This document shows positions 26,684 to 35,333 of a stretch of DNA of 64,000 nucleotides, one piece after another. How positions within the stretch are numbered: position 1 is the first letter of the stretch; each line of letters begins with the position of its first letter. The stretch covers positions 1-64,000 of the forward strand of contig CAVVEC010000004.1 in NCBI GenBank assembly GCA_963747105.1. Reading direction: 5' to 3'. Both the position numbers and the translations under genes were made by a program. The notes beneath the pieces are model-generated. The model had not been told where the DNA came from and ran no database searches. It worked only from the letters and a program-made list of their open reading frames with translations. The DNA is from CAVVEC01 sp963747105 (lineage in GTDB: Bacteria > Acidobacteriota > Terriglobia > Terriglobales > Acidobacteriaceae).

Positions 26684-27462
26684 CTAGCGGATGGCTGACG
26701 GCTGAAGGCTGACAGCTTGTTTTGCCATCATTTCTGGAATCGTCACGAAGTCGTAGCCTTCAGATCTGTATCGGGCAATGATCCGGTCGGTCGCGATCAC
26801 GGTCTGGGAACGATCGGCGCCCAAGGCCGCGTGGCTGCCGTCATGTAACAGGATCACGTCGCCGCCACGGACACGCTTGCAGACCTTTCCTTCAATGTAC
26901 TCTGCCGGCTTTCCCCGCCAGTCGAAGCCGGTGACGTTCCACATCACAGGCTCCAGCCCCATCGCGCGGGCAACTCGCAAAGTGTTTGGCCTGCGTCCCC
27001 CGAATGGCGGACGAAACAGCCGGGAATGCTCTCCCACCGCGTCAGTCAAAGCCTGTTCGCAGCCTTCCAACTCCCTCCGAGTCTCTGCGTAGTGGCAAAA
27101 ATCAGATTTGGGTGGTTGAAAGTGTGATTGCCGACGACATGCCCAGCCCGCACCAACTCGCGAACAATGGCAGGTCGCTGTTTCACGAAACGGCCGATCA
27201 GAAAAAACGTGGCGCGCACACCGTGCCTGGCAAGCACTTCCAACAGCCGCAGCGTGTGTGGATCATTGGGACCATCGTCGTAAGTGAGCGCGAGTTGCTT
27301 GCTTCCGGGCCTGAGTCCAACGAAGGTTCGCCCGTACCACTGGCCGGTCGGCGCCATGGACTGGTAGCCCGCCGCCGCGGCCGCTCCAGCTCCCAATGCG
27401 CCACGTACGAGGGACCCAAACATGATGCGCCGATTGTAAATGCGATCAGGCGGCTTCACCAT
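26684..27462 (-). CDS. Polysaccharide deacetylase family protein, one frameshift
   Basis: The first frame (from 27462, or ATG 27423, MFGSLVRGALG) has LTYDDGPNDPHT (catalytic base and metal Asp) and GNHTFNHPNL (metal His pair). The second frame, entered around 27060-27090, supplies RLFRPPFGGRRPNTL, GFDWRGKPAEYIEG and GDVILLHDGSHAALG, so all five NodB motifs are present if the frames are joined. The enzyme would deacetylate a GlcNAc/MurNAc polymer, usually outside the membrane; the N-terminus has a weak hydrophobic anchor. The last residues (KQAVSLQPSAIR) are read from a GGCTGAC-type repeat. Confidence 0.8.
26690..26720. repeat. GGCTGACGGCTGAAGGCTGACAGC repeat at gene end
   Basis: Seven-base words GGCTGAC/GGCTGAA repeat three to four times at the 3' end of the deacetylase gene, the same wording as between folC and accD (54455-54610). 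Confidence 0.55.
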
Positions 27463-27464
27463 TT

Positions 27465-27546
27465 TTCACCACAGAGGCACGGAGACACAGAGAAGATCCT
27501 TTTCTTTCTTCCGGTTTCCTCTGTGACTCTGTGACTCTGCGGTGAA
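27465..27546. repeat. CACCACAGAGGCACGGAG inverted repeat
   Basis: Left arm TTCACCACAGAGGCACGGAG (27465 on) and right arm TGACTCTGCGGTGAA (to 27546) are imperfect reverse complements around a pyrimidine-rich loop. It separates the divergently placed deacetylase and kinase genes. Confidence 0.65.
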
Positions 27547-27629
27547 CAGAGGGGTTACTCTTCCCTCAATTGCATGCTGGGCTCTATCGCGATATCCTGC
27601 CATGAGAAGCGCAATCTCCTCTAGAGCCC

Positions 27630-28294
27630 ATGGCCAATCTTTTCGAACTGCCCCGTTACATTGCAGTGGAAGGCCCGATACGCGTCGGCAAGAGCACGCT
27701 GGCGCGGATTTTGGCCGAGCGTTTGAATGCGCAGCGCGTCACGGAACTGAGGAAAATCCCTTTCTGCGCGCCTTTTTACGAGGGTGAACGCGGCGCTGGC
27801 TTTCAGGCGCAGTTTGCTTTCCTGATCCGTCGCTTCGAGCAGCTGCGCGCCCTTGACCTGGGTCCGCGTTCGCAGAAAACCGTGGTTACCGACTTATTTT
27901 CGAAAAAGACAAGCTGTTTGCCTGCCTGAATCTCACCGACCAGGAACTCGACACTTACAACCGGTATTACAACTATTTCCGCGAGCAACTGCCCACGCCT
28001 GACTTGGTGATATACCTGCAAGCCACGCCCGAGGTATTGAAAAAGCGGCTGAAGAAGAAGAACGCGCCGGGCGAAAAGGCGATCAGCGAAGAATATCTGG
28101 AAGAAGTGGTCAAGGCCTACGAACACTTCTTCTTCCACTACACTTCGTCGGATCTGCTGATCGTGAACACCTCGCAGATTGATTTCGTCGAGCGCAACGA
28201 AGACTTGCAGGAACTGCTGCGCAAGGTCTCCGCGCCGATCAAGGGGACGCAGTACTTCCTGCCGCTGGGGAACCAGGAAGCAGCCAGCGCGTAA
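27630..28294 (+). CDS. Deoxynucleoside kinase (dAdo/dGuo kinase type), frameshifted
   Basis: Starts MANLFELPRYIAVEGPIRVG with P-loop GPIRVGKST; then frame changes are needed. Around 27745-27775 the expected EENPFLRAFYEGERG is split between two frames, and near 27890 a base is missing, after which IFEKDKLFACLNLTDQELD and YYNYFREQLPTPDLVIYLQ continue; the ending has YFFHYTSSDLLIVNTS-type sequence (HFFFHYTSSDLL). Total about 220 residues, normal for this family, which phosphorylates deoxynucleosides in salvage. Three shifts in one gene look like consensus errors. Confidence 0.8.
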
Positions 28295-28306
28295 CGGCAC
28301 CTGCGC

Positions 28307-28486
28307 ATGGGCGAGTATATGAACTACATGAATTATTACCGCTGTCCAAGAGACCGGACGGAGTGGGCCGACGCTTGGTCTTGCATGTGCAACGCAAAAT
28401 GCCCGGTGTGCAATGCGGAGATTGAGCCTTATCGAAGTGACGAAGTCCGTGTTCCCTTAGCTCATGAATTTGCGATGCAGCACTGA
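28307..28486 (+). CDS. Small zinc-ribbon protein linked to DpnI-like gene
   Basis: 59 residues, ATG 28307 to TGA 28484-28486. Sequence features: MNYYRCPRDRTEWADAWSC, then MCNAKCPVCNAEIEPY. Cysteines C..C..C and CPVC form a zinc ribbon; the first knuckle has CPRD in place of CPRC. It overlaps the start of the DpnI-like gene by 23 bases in another frame, so the two are likely translationally coupled. Function unknown; it may be a DNA- or protein-binding partner of the nuclease (inference). Confidence 0.6.
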   Translation: MGEYMNYMNYYRCPRDRTEWADAWSCMCNAKCPVCNAEIEPYRSDEVRVPLAHEFAMQH

Positions 28487-29231
28487 GATCGCCGCCGCTT
28501 ACAAGGCAGGCCCCCAGATCGCACGTGTCTTGAGTGAGGATTGGTGTGGCCGCGAGCTCTATTGTCCCTGTTGCGACTCTGACCGGATAACAGGGTCACG
28601 AACGAACACGCCTGCCTTCGATTTCGCCTGCCCGAAGTGCGAACAAGTTTTTCAGTTGAAGAGTTCGCGGGCCTGGAGTCCAAGGAAAATTGTCGACGCG
28701 GGATACGAGACCATGATTCGAGCGATCCGGTCGGACAACGCTCCGCATCTCCTCCTGCTTCAATACACGAGTGAGTGGTATATCCAGAACGTCCTGCTCA
28801 TTCCTCGGATGTTTTTCTCCGAGAGTGTTATTGAGAAGCGCAAGCCACTGAGCCCAACAGCGCGCAGGGCAGGATGGGTTGGCTGCAATATATTGCTGAG
28901 CGGCATTCCTGAGGACGGCAAAATCGCGATCGTCTCGGCCGGCGTGCCTGTACCGGAGCAGCAGGTTCGGCACGAATTTGACCGCGTCAGAGGGTTGGCC
29001 GAAGTTCCCCCCTCTTTGAGGGGCTGGACAGTGGATGTCCTCAATGCTGTGCGCAGATTGGGGAAATCCCGGTTTTCCCTTCAGGAGCTATACCAGCTGG
29101 AGCCGGAGCTGCGGGCGGCGCACCCTCGCAACTTAAACGTTCGTCCGAAGATTCGCCAACAGCTTCAGGTGTTGCGCGACTTAGGGCTGATCGAGTTCAG
29201 GGACCGTGGCTCTTACGCGCTCCGAGTTTAG
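28464..29231 (+). CDS. DpnI-like methyl-directed restriction endonuclease
   Basis: 255 residues, colinear with DpnI, which cuts Dam-methylated GATC (G-m6A-TC). Recognisable shared stretches: KSRILTEDW-like ARVLSEDWCGRELYCPCC, RKPLSPTARRAGWVGCNILL, and IRQQLQVLRDLGLIEFRDRG in the C-terminal winged helix, which in DpnI reads the methylated base. The PD-(D/E)xK core is D53 ... Q64-L-K66; DpnI has E64, and glutamine at this place is tolerated in some nucleases such as BglII. Zinc-binding pairs CPCC and CPKC are kept. It protects against DNA carrying Dam methylation; no methylase is needed. Confidence 0.9.
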   Translation: MNLRCSTEIAAAYKAGPQIARVLSEDWCGRELYCPCCDSDRITGSRTNTPAFDFACPKCEQVFQLKSSRAWSPRKIVDAGYETMIRAIRSDNAPHLLLLQYTSEWYIQNVLLIPRMFFSESVIEKRKPLSPTARRAGWVGCNILLSGIPEDGKIAIVSAGVPVPEQQVRHEFDRVRGLAEVPPSLRGWTVDVLNAVRRLGKSRFSLQELYQLEPELRAAHPRNLNVRPKIRQQLQVLRDLGLIEFRDRGSYALRV

Positions 29232-29320
29232 GCCATGCTTGGGGGCGAGGACGACGGGATTCTCAGCATCGCTCAATCGAAGAAAAGTTGTCCAAATTGC
29301 AGTAACACCGGAGTCGCACA

Positions 29321-29549
29321 ATGGTTGAGCTCAAGGTCCGCAAGTTTGGCAACTCGCTGGGGGTGGTCCTGCCCAAGGAGGTCATTCGCCGTCTGCAGAC
29401 CGGAGTGGGCGGGCGACTTTTCCTGATTGAAGCGGCGGACGGAGGCTACCGGCTCATGCCCTGCGATCCGGCCTTCGGAAAGAAAATGAAGAAAGCCGAA
29501 GAGATCATCGGCCAGCTATCGCAAAACCATCCGCGCCCTGTCGAAGTGA
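29321..29549 (+). CDS. MazE/AbrB-type antitoxin-like protein, one frameshift
   Basis: MVELKVRKFGNSLGVVLPKE is a clear SpoVT-AbrB swapped-hairpin domain; KMKKAEEIIG then continues, and with a single-base shift near 29510-29517 the frame ends YRKTIRALSK* at 29549, the usual end of this family (about 76 residues). Without the shift it would run antisense into the next gene. Normally such genes precede a Doc/Fic-type or PIN toxin; here no toxin gene follows, only a convergent AbrB gene. Confidence 0.7.
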
Positions 29550-29583
29550 AAAGGCTGCGGGCTAACTTCAAACATAATGCGCG

Positions 29584-29838
29584 TCATTGTTTCTCCCGTT
29601 TGCGTTCGCGCTCCCGCTCCGCGAACAATTCCTCAAACATGGATGGCGCGCCGGGCGCCGGCTTCAGAAATCCCATGATTTCTTTCAACTGCTGTTCTGT
29701 CATTGGCGTGAGCACCAGCCGGCCTCGTTCCTCGCACCAAGTCGCACGCGTGCCCTTGGCGAGTCCGAGCTGTTCTCGCAGCTCTGCCGGGATAACCACT
29801 TGCCCTTTGGAACTGATTCGGGTGCGGTACGTTCGCAT
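29584..29838 (-). CDS. AbrB/SpoVT domain protein (VapB-like)
   Basis: 84 residues. MRTYRTRISSKGQVVIPAEL is the standard AbrB DNA-binding motif; the C-terminal tail (FEELFAERERERKREKQ) is charged and coiled. Comparable proteins are antitoxins or regulators. No PIN toxin lies next to it. It converges with the MazE-like gene, leaving 34 bases between stops. Confidence 0.8.
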   Translation of the reverse strand: MRTYRTRISSKGQVVIPAELREQLGLAKGTRATWCEERGRLVLTPMTEQQLKEIMGFLKPAPGAPSMFEELFAERERERKREKQ

Positions 29839-30012
29839 GGCTTATCTTACAACTTCCTATAACTCCCTTGTTTACATAGATTAGTTGGCCTTCGGCCTTC
29901 CATCGCCCGCCACCCCCTAGCCAGCGCTTTTCTTTGCGACTACAATACCCCTAGCAGTATCCAAGATGTGTCAGGCTCTATCCGCCAAGGCGGAGGGGCA
30001 CTGGAGGATATC

Positions 30013-30903
30013 GTGAGTCTCACGCCCATTGGCGAACCTCGCCAGAAGATTACCGTCGCTTCTCTTCGAGAAAAGAAACTCCAACATCAACCAATTACCT
30101 GTCTGACGGCCTACGACTATTCCAGCGCGCGCCTGGTGGACGAAGCTGCAATTGACATCGTGCTGGTCGGCGATTCGCTCGCCCAGACCATGCTCGGCTA
30201 CGAAAACACGCTTTCGGTCACGATTGACGAAATGCTGCACCACACTCGCGCAGTGCGGCGAGGCGTGAAACACGCGTTCCTGGTGGCGGACATGCCGTAC
30301 GGGTCGTATCACGTTACCCCGGACGAGGCGGTGCGGAATGCGGCGCGCTTCGTGAAGGAGGCCGGAGCGGAAGCGGTGAAGATGGAAGGCGGCGAAAAGC
30401 GCGCTGACCTGATTCGCCGCGTCATCGACGCCGAAATTCCCGTGACTGGGCATATTGGGCTTACTCCGCAGTCGGTAAATGTGATGGGCGGATACAAGGT
30501 CCAGGGCAAGTCGCTGGCTGGGGTCGAGCAGCTCATGCGCGATGCCGTGGCTCTGGATCGCGCGGGAGCGGCCTGCATTTACCTCGAAGGCATCCCCCGG
30601 GAAGTGGCGGCAATGATTACGGCGGAAGTCGCGACCCCGACGATCGGCATTGGCGCCGGCCCGGACTGCGATGGCCAGGTGCTCGTTTTCCACGACATTC
30701 TGAATCTGACTTTTGGTCCCCCGGCTAAGTTTGTGCGCCGGTACGGGGACGCCGCTGCGTTGATCAGCGACGCGGTGCAGGCCTTCCGCACCGATGTGAT
30801 CTCACATCAGTATCCCTCGGACCGCGAGTCTTATCATTTGCCAAAGGAAACGCAGCAGTCGCTGGAGACGGTGCTGGAGCGCAAACGGGGGATGCGGCGA
30901 TAG
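30013..30903 (+). CDS. panB: 3-methyl-2-oxobutanoate hydroxymethyltransferase
   Basis: 296 residues; transfers a hydroxymethyl group from methylene-THF to ketoisovalerate, making ketopantoate for coenzyme A. Diagnostic: TAYDYSSARLVDEAAIDIVL, VGDSLAQTMLGY, GAEAVKMEGG, PVTGHIGLTPQSVNVMGGYK, IGIGAGPDCDGQVLVFHD. GTG at 30013 is preceded by GGAGGATATC and fits the usual N-terminus; the frame is open upstream. First gene of a pan cluster (lipoprotein, panC follow). Confidence 0.94.
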   Translation: MSLTPIGEPRQKITVASLREKKLQHQPITCLTAYDYSSARLVDEAAIDIVLVGDSLAQTMLGYENTLSVTIDEMLHHTRAVRRGVKHAFLVADMPYGSYHVTPDEAVRNAARFVKEAGAEAVKMEGGEKRADLIRRVIDAEIPVTGHIGLTPQSVNVMGGYKVQGKSLAGVEQLMRDAVALDRAGAACIYLEGIPREVAAMITAEVATPTIGIGAGPDCDGQVLVFHDILNLTFGPPAKFVRRYGDAAALISDAVQAFRTDVISHQYPSDRESYHLPKETQQSLETVLERKRGMRR

Positions 30904-30914
30904 AGCGAACCGGA

Positions 30915-31352
30915 ATGAAATACTCGTGCCTGGCGCTGGCCCTTGCCCTGTTCGCTGGTTGCTCTCTCCCGCCGAAAACGGCGGAGCAGCCAGCGGTGGC
31001 GACCAGTCCGGACGCTCGAATCCAGCAGATTCCATTGGCGGACCCTCAGAAATACGCCGCCATGCGGGATATGAAGACCTGGCGAAACCCCTACCTGATC
31101 GTCAGAGTTGACGGCGTGGGACTGCTGGATGCCAGCAACAACGAGCAGCAGATCGTGGATCCAGACAAGTTGCTTGAAGTGCTCGGCAAGCTGCCGGCGT
31201 CGGCTTGGCCCTATGGGCGCGTGGTTGCGATCCAGGAGAGTGGCGGGGCGACGAGTGATGCAGATAAGGCTCAATTGCGAAAGAACCGGGCCCTGGTGGC
31301 GGGGACATTAGAGAGCGTGCAGGTCGCGATACGATGGGTTCCGGCGGCTTGA
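30915..31352 (+). CDS. Small lipoprotein between panB and panC
   Basis: 145 residues with a lipobox (LALALFAGCS) that gives lipid attachment at Cys16. The mature part (SLPPKTAEQPAVATSPDAR, then RNPYLIVRVDGVGLLD) has no recognised domain. It starts 11 bases after panB and ends 66 before panC, so it is in the operon, but nothing links it to pantothenate synthesis. Confidence 0.75.
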   Translation: MKYSCLALALALFAGCSLPPKTAEQPAVATSPDARIQQIPLADPQKYAAMRDMKTWRNPYLIVRVDGVGLLDASNNEQQIVDPDKLLEVLGKLPASAWPYGRVVAIQESGGATSDADKAQLRKNRALVAGTLESVQVAIRWVPAA

Positions 31353-31418
31353 GGCGAGCGCTGCGCCACCCAAGTCCGACTTCTTCTGCGGCCAGATTGA
31401 GAACCCGATCAGCATAGA

Positions 31419-32261
31419 ATGAAAATCTGCAAGACGATTGAAGAAATGCGTGGCGCTTCCCGCGCGGCACGGCACGCGGGCAAGTGTTTGGGCTTCGTGC
31501 CCACCATGGGCGCGTTGCATGAGGGCCATCTGTCGCTGGTTCGCGCCGCCGAGTCGCGATGCGACGCGGTTGCCGTTTCCATCTTTGTAAATCCTCTGCA
31601 ATTCGGACTGAATGAAGACCTGGCCAAGTATCCTCGCACCCTGGAACGCGATCAAGCTTTGCTGGAGAAAGAAGGCGTGGATATTCTGTTCGCACCGGCG
31701 GTGGAAGAAATGTATCCCGCAGGAGCTGTCACCTATGTCACGGTTGAAGGTCTGAGCGAAAAACTGTGCGGAAAATCGCGCCCAGGGCACTTTCGCGGAG
31801 TCACTACTGTGGTTGCGAAGCTCTTTCATATCGTCGAGCCGGACTTCGCCTTCTTCGGCCAGAAAGACGCGGCCCAGGCTGCGATTATCCGTCGCATGGT
31901 GCAGGACCAGAATTTTCCGGTCGAGATCGTTGTTTGCCCGATCGTACGCGAGGCGGACGGCCTGGCCATGAGCTCGCGCAACGCTTACCTTGATCCGAAG
32001 GAGCGCCAGACCGCGCTGGTGCTGCACCGCTCACTGATGGAGGTAAGAAGTTGCTTCGAAAAAGGCGAGCGGAACCCAGGCAATCTGATCGAGGCTGGCA
32101 AACAAGTCTTCGCCGCGGAACCCGCCGTTCGCCTGGATTACTTTGAAATTGTGGATCCGGACACGCTCGATCCGGTGGCAGAAGTTGAGAATCCCTCGCT
32201 CGTCTCTGTGGCCGCGTTTGTGGGGAAAACCCGGTTGATCGACAACATTGTGCTGTCCTGA
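31419..32261 (+). CDS. panC: Pantothenate synthetase
   Basis: 280 residues; ATP-dependent ligation of pantoate to beta-alanine. Nucleotidyltransferase motif VPTMGALHEGHLSLV, then SIFVNPLQFGLNEDL, KLFHIVEPDFAFFGQKDAAQ and READGLAMSSRNAYLDP. Complete and of normal length. Follows panB and the lipoprotein gene on the same strand. Confidence 0.95.
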   Translation: MKICKTIEEMRGASRAARHAGKCLGFVPTMGALHEGHLSLVRAAESRCDAVAVSIFVNPLQFGLNEDLAKYPRTLERDQALLEKEGVDILFAPAVEEMYPAGAVTYVTVEGLSEKLCGKSRPGHFRGVTTVVAKLFHIVEPDFAFFGQKDAAQAAIIRRMVQDQNFPVEIVVCPIVREADGLAMSSRNAYLDPKERQTALVLHRSLMEVRSCFEKGERNPGNLIEAGKQVFAAEPAVRLDYFEIVDPDTLDPVAEVENPSLVSVAAFVGKTRLIDNIVLS

Positions 32262-32281
32262 TTGAGCCAGATACCTACTTG

Positions 32282-32373
32282 TTGTCATTCCGAGCGAAGC
32301 GAGGAATCTGCAGTTTCTTCCGGCATTCGGCGAAACTGCAGATTCCTCGTCGCTCTCGCTCCTCGGAATGACA
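32282..32373. repeat. GAGCGAAGCGAG-type long palindromic repeat (copy 2)
   Basis: Perfect-looking arms: TTGTCATTCCGAGCGAAGCG ... ATCTGCAGTTTC versus GAAACTGCAGATTCCTCG ... CCTCGGAATGACAA, with TTCCGGCATTCGGC as loop. Lies between convergent panC and methyltransferase genes, where it could serve as a bidirectional terminator. Confidence 0.75.
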
Positions 32374-32386
32374 ATTCTTATCGATC

Positions 32387-33133
32387 TTACTCCGAGCGTT
32401 TCTCCACCTCGACGATCCGCAGCCACGGAAAAGTGAACAGGAAGTTGAAGCCGGTTCGTGATGCGGTCGCTCCTGCGGCCTTGAAAGCCTTGACGTAGTC
32501 CGCAGTATGGATAAAGTCAGAAATCAGGGCCCTGCCGCCGGGTTTGAGCACGCGAACGATCTCCCGGCAGGCCTGGTCGCGCGCCGCGCGGGTCGGGATA
32601 TTGTGGATGCACACATTGGAAAGAATCACGTCGAAAGTGGCGCCGGGAAACTTCAGGGCCGTGGCATCGCCGTTTTGCACATCGGTTTTTTCGCGTACCT
32701 TCTCGAGTTCCATGTTGCGTAGAGTTTTGTCCATGGTGTTACCGGAGAGATCCTTGGCGCTCCATATATCAATGCCGACGGATTTCCCTGTGGTAAGCCT
32801 CTTCGCCGCGCCGATCATTAACAGCCCGCGCCCGGTGCCAACATCCAGCACAGTCTCGTCACCCTTCCAATCCACCATCTTGAGCATGCGGTCGCGATGG
32901 CGAAACTTGCCGACCTTCGCATACAGGATCATGAGAAAGCCTTCGACCAGGCAAAAAGCGCCGGTCGTATAGCCCATTGGCCCCATGATGACGGTTACCG
33001 GACCGAGATGCACCGCTGGCACGAACCACGCCAGTACTGGCAGGCCGGCGCCAAACAAAAATAGGTTGCGGATGACTCCGGGTGCGTCGATTCCATAGTC
33101 AGGTTTTGATGAAGTAGCATTCATGGCGATCAA
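32387..33133 (-). CDS. Membrane-anchored class I SAM methyltransferase
   Basis: 248 residues. The first 75 hold two to three hydrophobic segments (NLFLFGAGLPVLAWFVPAV, VTVIMGPMGYTTGAFCLVEG); then motif I VLDVGTGRGLLMIGAAKRL, ATFDVILSNVCIHNI and REIVRVLKPGGRALISDF of a class I methyltransferase. The helices suggest a lipid or membrane substrate. ATG 33133 or 33124. Substrate unknown. Confidence 0.82.
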   Translation of the reverse strand: MIAMNATSSKPDYGIDAPGVIRNLFLFGAGLPVLAWFVPAVHLGPVTVIMGPMGYTTGAFCLVEGFLMILYAKVGKFRHRDRMLKMVDWKGDETVLDVGTGRGLLMIGAAKRLTTGKSVGIDIWSAKDLSGNTMDKTLRNMELEKVREKTDVQNGDATALKFPGATFDVILSNVCIHNIPTRAARDQACREIVRVLKPGGRALISDFIHTADYVKAFKAAGATASRTGFNFLFTFPWLRIVEVEKRSE

Positions 33134-33228
33134 GACAGCATAAATCAGAAGGGCAACACTACGAGGGCTGAATCCCCGATCACAGATAGAGAACGCTGAG
33201 GACCCGTTAAGAAGAAACCAGCCGTCAG

Positions 33229-33876
33229 TTATCGGTTCTTAGTTCCCAGTGCCTTGGCTCCCGAGACGAACTCATTTCCGGCGATCAAGTACCGCAGGGG
33301 CAGAGCCGCCGCTTTGGTGATTCCAATCCGCGGCGTAGTCAGAATGCGTCGTACTGTGTAGCCGTCGTCGGCGATGAACAGGTCGGAACGAACCCTGGTC
33401 AGGTCCTTTCCGTTGTCACGTTCGCGGGCGATGCCGAACGCCTCGGCCAATCGGCCGGGCCCGCTGGTCAACTTTCTCAGATCGCCGGCGCCGTTTACGG
33501 AAATGCCGCGCAATCGCCCCATTTCCTCGATTCCAGCTAGGGGTTCCACCGCGCGAAACAGGATTCCTCCGGCGACTCCATCCGGCAAGCAGGAAACGTT
33601 CAGGCAATAGTGATTTCCGTAAATAAAATAAACATAGGCATAGCCGGGAGGCCCGAACAGCACCGCATTCCGGGCGGTGCGGCAGGCCGCTGCGTGGGCC
33701 GCCGGATCGTTCTCGCCCAAATAGGCTTCCACTTCCACAATCCTCGCGGCCAGCCGATTCTTGCCTTCGCGTCGCACCAGCACCTTGCCCAACAGGTCGC
33801 GGCTCACGGGCCGGGGATCGCGATCATAAAATTCGCGTGGCAAAGCAGCCCGAAATTGGATGATGGGGCTCGTCAA
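33229..33876 (-). CDS. mpg: DNA-3-methyladenine glycosylase (AAG/MPG family)
   Basis: About 215 residues; excises alkylated bases from DNA. Family motifs: LARDLLGKVL-type SRDLLGKVLVRR, RIVEVEAYLGENDPAAHA (catalytic Glu in VEVEAY), GYAYVYFIYGNHYCLNVSC and LTSGPGRLAEAFGI. TTG at 33876 is preceded by GGAGAGACAAAC and gives the right N-terminus (LTSPIIQF); the longer open frame to 33939 lacks such a site. Confidence 0.88.
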   Translation of the reverse strand: MTSPIIQFRAALPREFYDRDPRPVSRDLLGKVLVRREGKNRLAARIVEVEAYLGENDPAAHAAACRTARNAVLFGPPGYAYVYFIYGNHYCLNVSCLPDGVAGGILFRAVEPLAGIEEMGRLRGISVNGAGDLRKLTSGPGRLAEAFGIARERDNGKDLTRVRSDLFIADDGYTVRRILTTPRIGITKAAALPLRYLIAGNEFVSGAKALGTKNR

Positions 33877-34044
33877 GTTTGTCTCTCCTGCATTTGCGCT
33901 CTCGCCCAATCGCCAGATAGCGAAGTTCCAAAAGGTCACTGCGGCAATGGAACTTCCGGCACAAGACTCGGAACCTGATTTTGCCTATTGTGATGGAAAG
34001 TCTCTGGCCACTCAATCGCACGATCAACGATTTAAGGAGATTTC

Positions 34045-34611
34045 ATGCTCGGCAAAAGCCTAAAGGTTGTTTTGCTGTTGTCGCTAATGACCGTGGTCGC
34101 CGTCGCGAGTACCGTTCCTGCCGGGACCAGGCTGACCGTGCGGCTGGACTCACAAATCAATTCGCGCACCGCCAAGGCTGGCCAAACCTTCCACGCAAAC
34201 CTGGCCCGAGGCCTCGTGGTCAACGGCAAGACCATCGCCCCGGCCGGAGCGCCGGTCAAAGGCAAGGTCACTTATGCGAAATCCAGCGGACGCCTGCACG
34301 ATCCTGGTGAACTGACGCTGCGGCTCACGGCGGTAGAGATTAACGGAAACATGGTCCCAGTCCGAACCACCGCTTACCACGCCAAGGGCAAAAGCCATAC
34401 CAAGGGTAACGTCGAGAAAATTGGCGGCGGCGCAGCGGCAGGCGCTCTGATCGGAGGTCTGGCAGGAGGCGGAAAAGGCGCGCTCATCGGTACCGCCGCA
34501 GGAGCAGGCGCGGGCACCGGACTGGCGGCCGCAACGGGCAAAGAGGAAGCCCTGATCCACGCCGAGTCGGCGTTGACGTTCACGACAACTTCGACAGCGA
34601 CAACAAAGTAA
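34045..34611 (+). CDS. Exported glycine-zipper protein
   Basis: 188 residues: signal peptide MLGKSLKVVLLLSLMTVVAVA, a beta-rich domain (GTRLTVRLDSQINSRTAKAG; NGKTIAPAGAPVKGKV), then a glycine zipper (GGGAAAGALIGGLAGGGKGA and GTAAGAGAGTGLAAATGK) that usually inserts in or spans the membrane. The ending is Thr-rich. No enzymatic role visible; glycine-zipper outer-membrane proteins are frequent. ATTTAAGGAGATTTC upstream is a strong RBS. Confidence 0.75.
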   Translation: MLGKSLKVVLLLSLMTVVAVASTVPAGTRLTVRLDSQINSRTAKAGQTFHANLARGLVVNGKTIAPAGAPVKGKVTYAKSSGRLHDPGELTLRLTAVEINGNMVPVRTTAYHAKGKSHTKGNVEKIGGGAAAGALIGGLAGGGKGALIGTAAGAGAGTGLAAATGKEEALIHAESALTFTTTSTATTK

Positions 34612-34617
34612 TCTGAT

Positions 34618-34706
34618 TGTCTCCGTGGGCAGCCTTGGGCCTTCGCCTGGGCGACACGCCGGTTAGACCAGATTGGCTTCGGCCCACGGGACCTGCGGCC
34701 GACACG
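34618..34706. repeat. Hairpin-rich intergenic element
   Basis: TTGGGCCTTCGCCTGGGCG and GGCTTCGGCCCACGGGACC form small hairpins between convergent genes (glycine-zipper and fic). Resembles other dispersed acidobacterial repeats but only one copy is in this window. Confidence 0.35.
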
Positions 34707-34710
34707 ATTC

Positions 34711-35319
34711 TCAAATTGTTTCTGACAGTTGGCCCTTCAGCAGTTCTTCCAAATACTTCGCCAATTCGGTTATATCGTACTGCCCCTGTTCGTATGCGCG
34801 ATCCGCTGCCTGCAGGCCAGCGATATAGGGCGCTCTATTCCCACGAATGCGCTCTGGTACGGTTTTCCTCCCGCCAAGAATCTTCCCTTGCTTCATGCAA
34901 ATCAAATAGTAACAAGCAGCCCTCGCAGTTCTACCATTACCCTCGATAAACGGGTGAATCCAGTTCAGGTTCCAGAGGGCAAATGCAGCTAGCGCCGTTG
35001 GGTGGTCATGGAGGGTCCAATTTTCATGGATAAGTGAAAAGAAAGCATCCATGAGATCGGGAACATCTTTGAAGTGAGGCGGCACATGACCCCCCACGCG
35101 AATTGGACCTTGCCGATAGCGACCACCCAGCTGACAGATATTGGATACCGCGGCGTAGTTCAATGCCCACAGAGTGTACTTGTCGAATGCCTCAATTCCT
35201 TTCTTGAGGCCGATCTCAATGCAATTCGAGAGCAGATCGTACTGCCGCAGCAGATTTTGCTCCTGGATTTTGGTGTACAGTGCGGGGTCGTCCTTTTCTC
35301 TGACAGACATACATGGCAT
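34711..35319 (-). CDS. fic: Fic domain protein
   Basis: 202 residues. The catalytic motif HPFIEGNGRTAR (HPFxxGNGRxxR) is complete: the histidine deprotonates the target hydroxyl and the GNGR loop binds nucleotide phosphates. Upstream helix contains LGGRYRQGPIRVGGHVPPHF, the usual flap. Fic proteins mostly AMPylate proteins. No S/TxxxEG inhibitory helix is obvious in the protein itself. The small gene 14 bases upstream may encode an antitoxin. Confidence 0.9.
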   Translation of the reverse strand: MPCMSVREKDDPALYTKIQEQNLLRQYDLLSNCIEIGLKKGIEAFDKYTLWALNYAAVSNICQLGGRYRQGPIRVGGHVPPHFKDVPDLMDAFFSLIHENWTLHDHPTALAAFALWNLNWIHPFIEGNGRTARAACYYLICMKQGKILGGRKTVPERIRGNRAPYIAGLQAADRAYEQGQYDITELAKYLEELLKGQLSETI

Positions 35320-35333
35320 ATAAGATCGCTGCT

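Noticed and set aside
28307..29838. Prophage or genomic island around the DpnI-like gene
   Set aside because: No integrase, phage gene, tRNA or attachment repeat, and base composition does not change visibly.
33208..33245. tRNA-like or attenuator sequence before the glycosylase stop
   Set aside because: It is a CAGTTATCGGTTCTTAGTTC-type short repeat; no cloverleaf or T-run.
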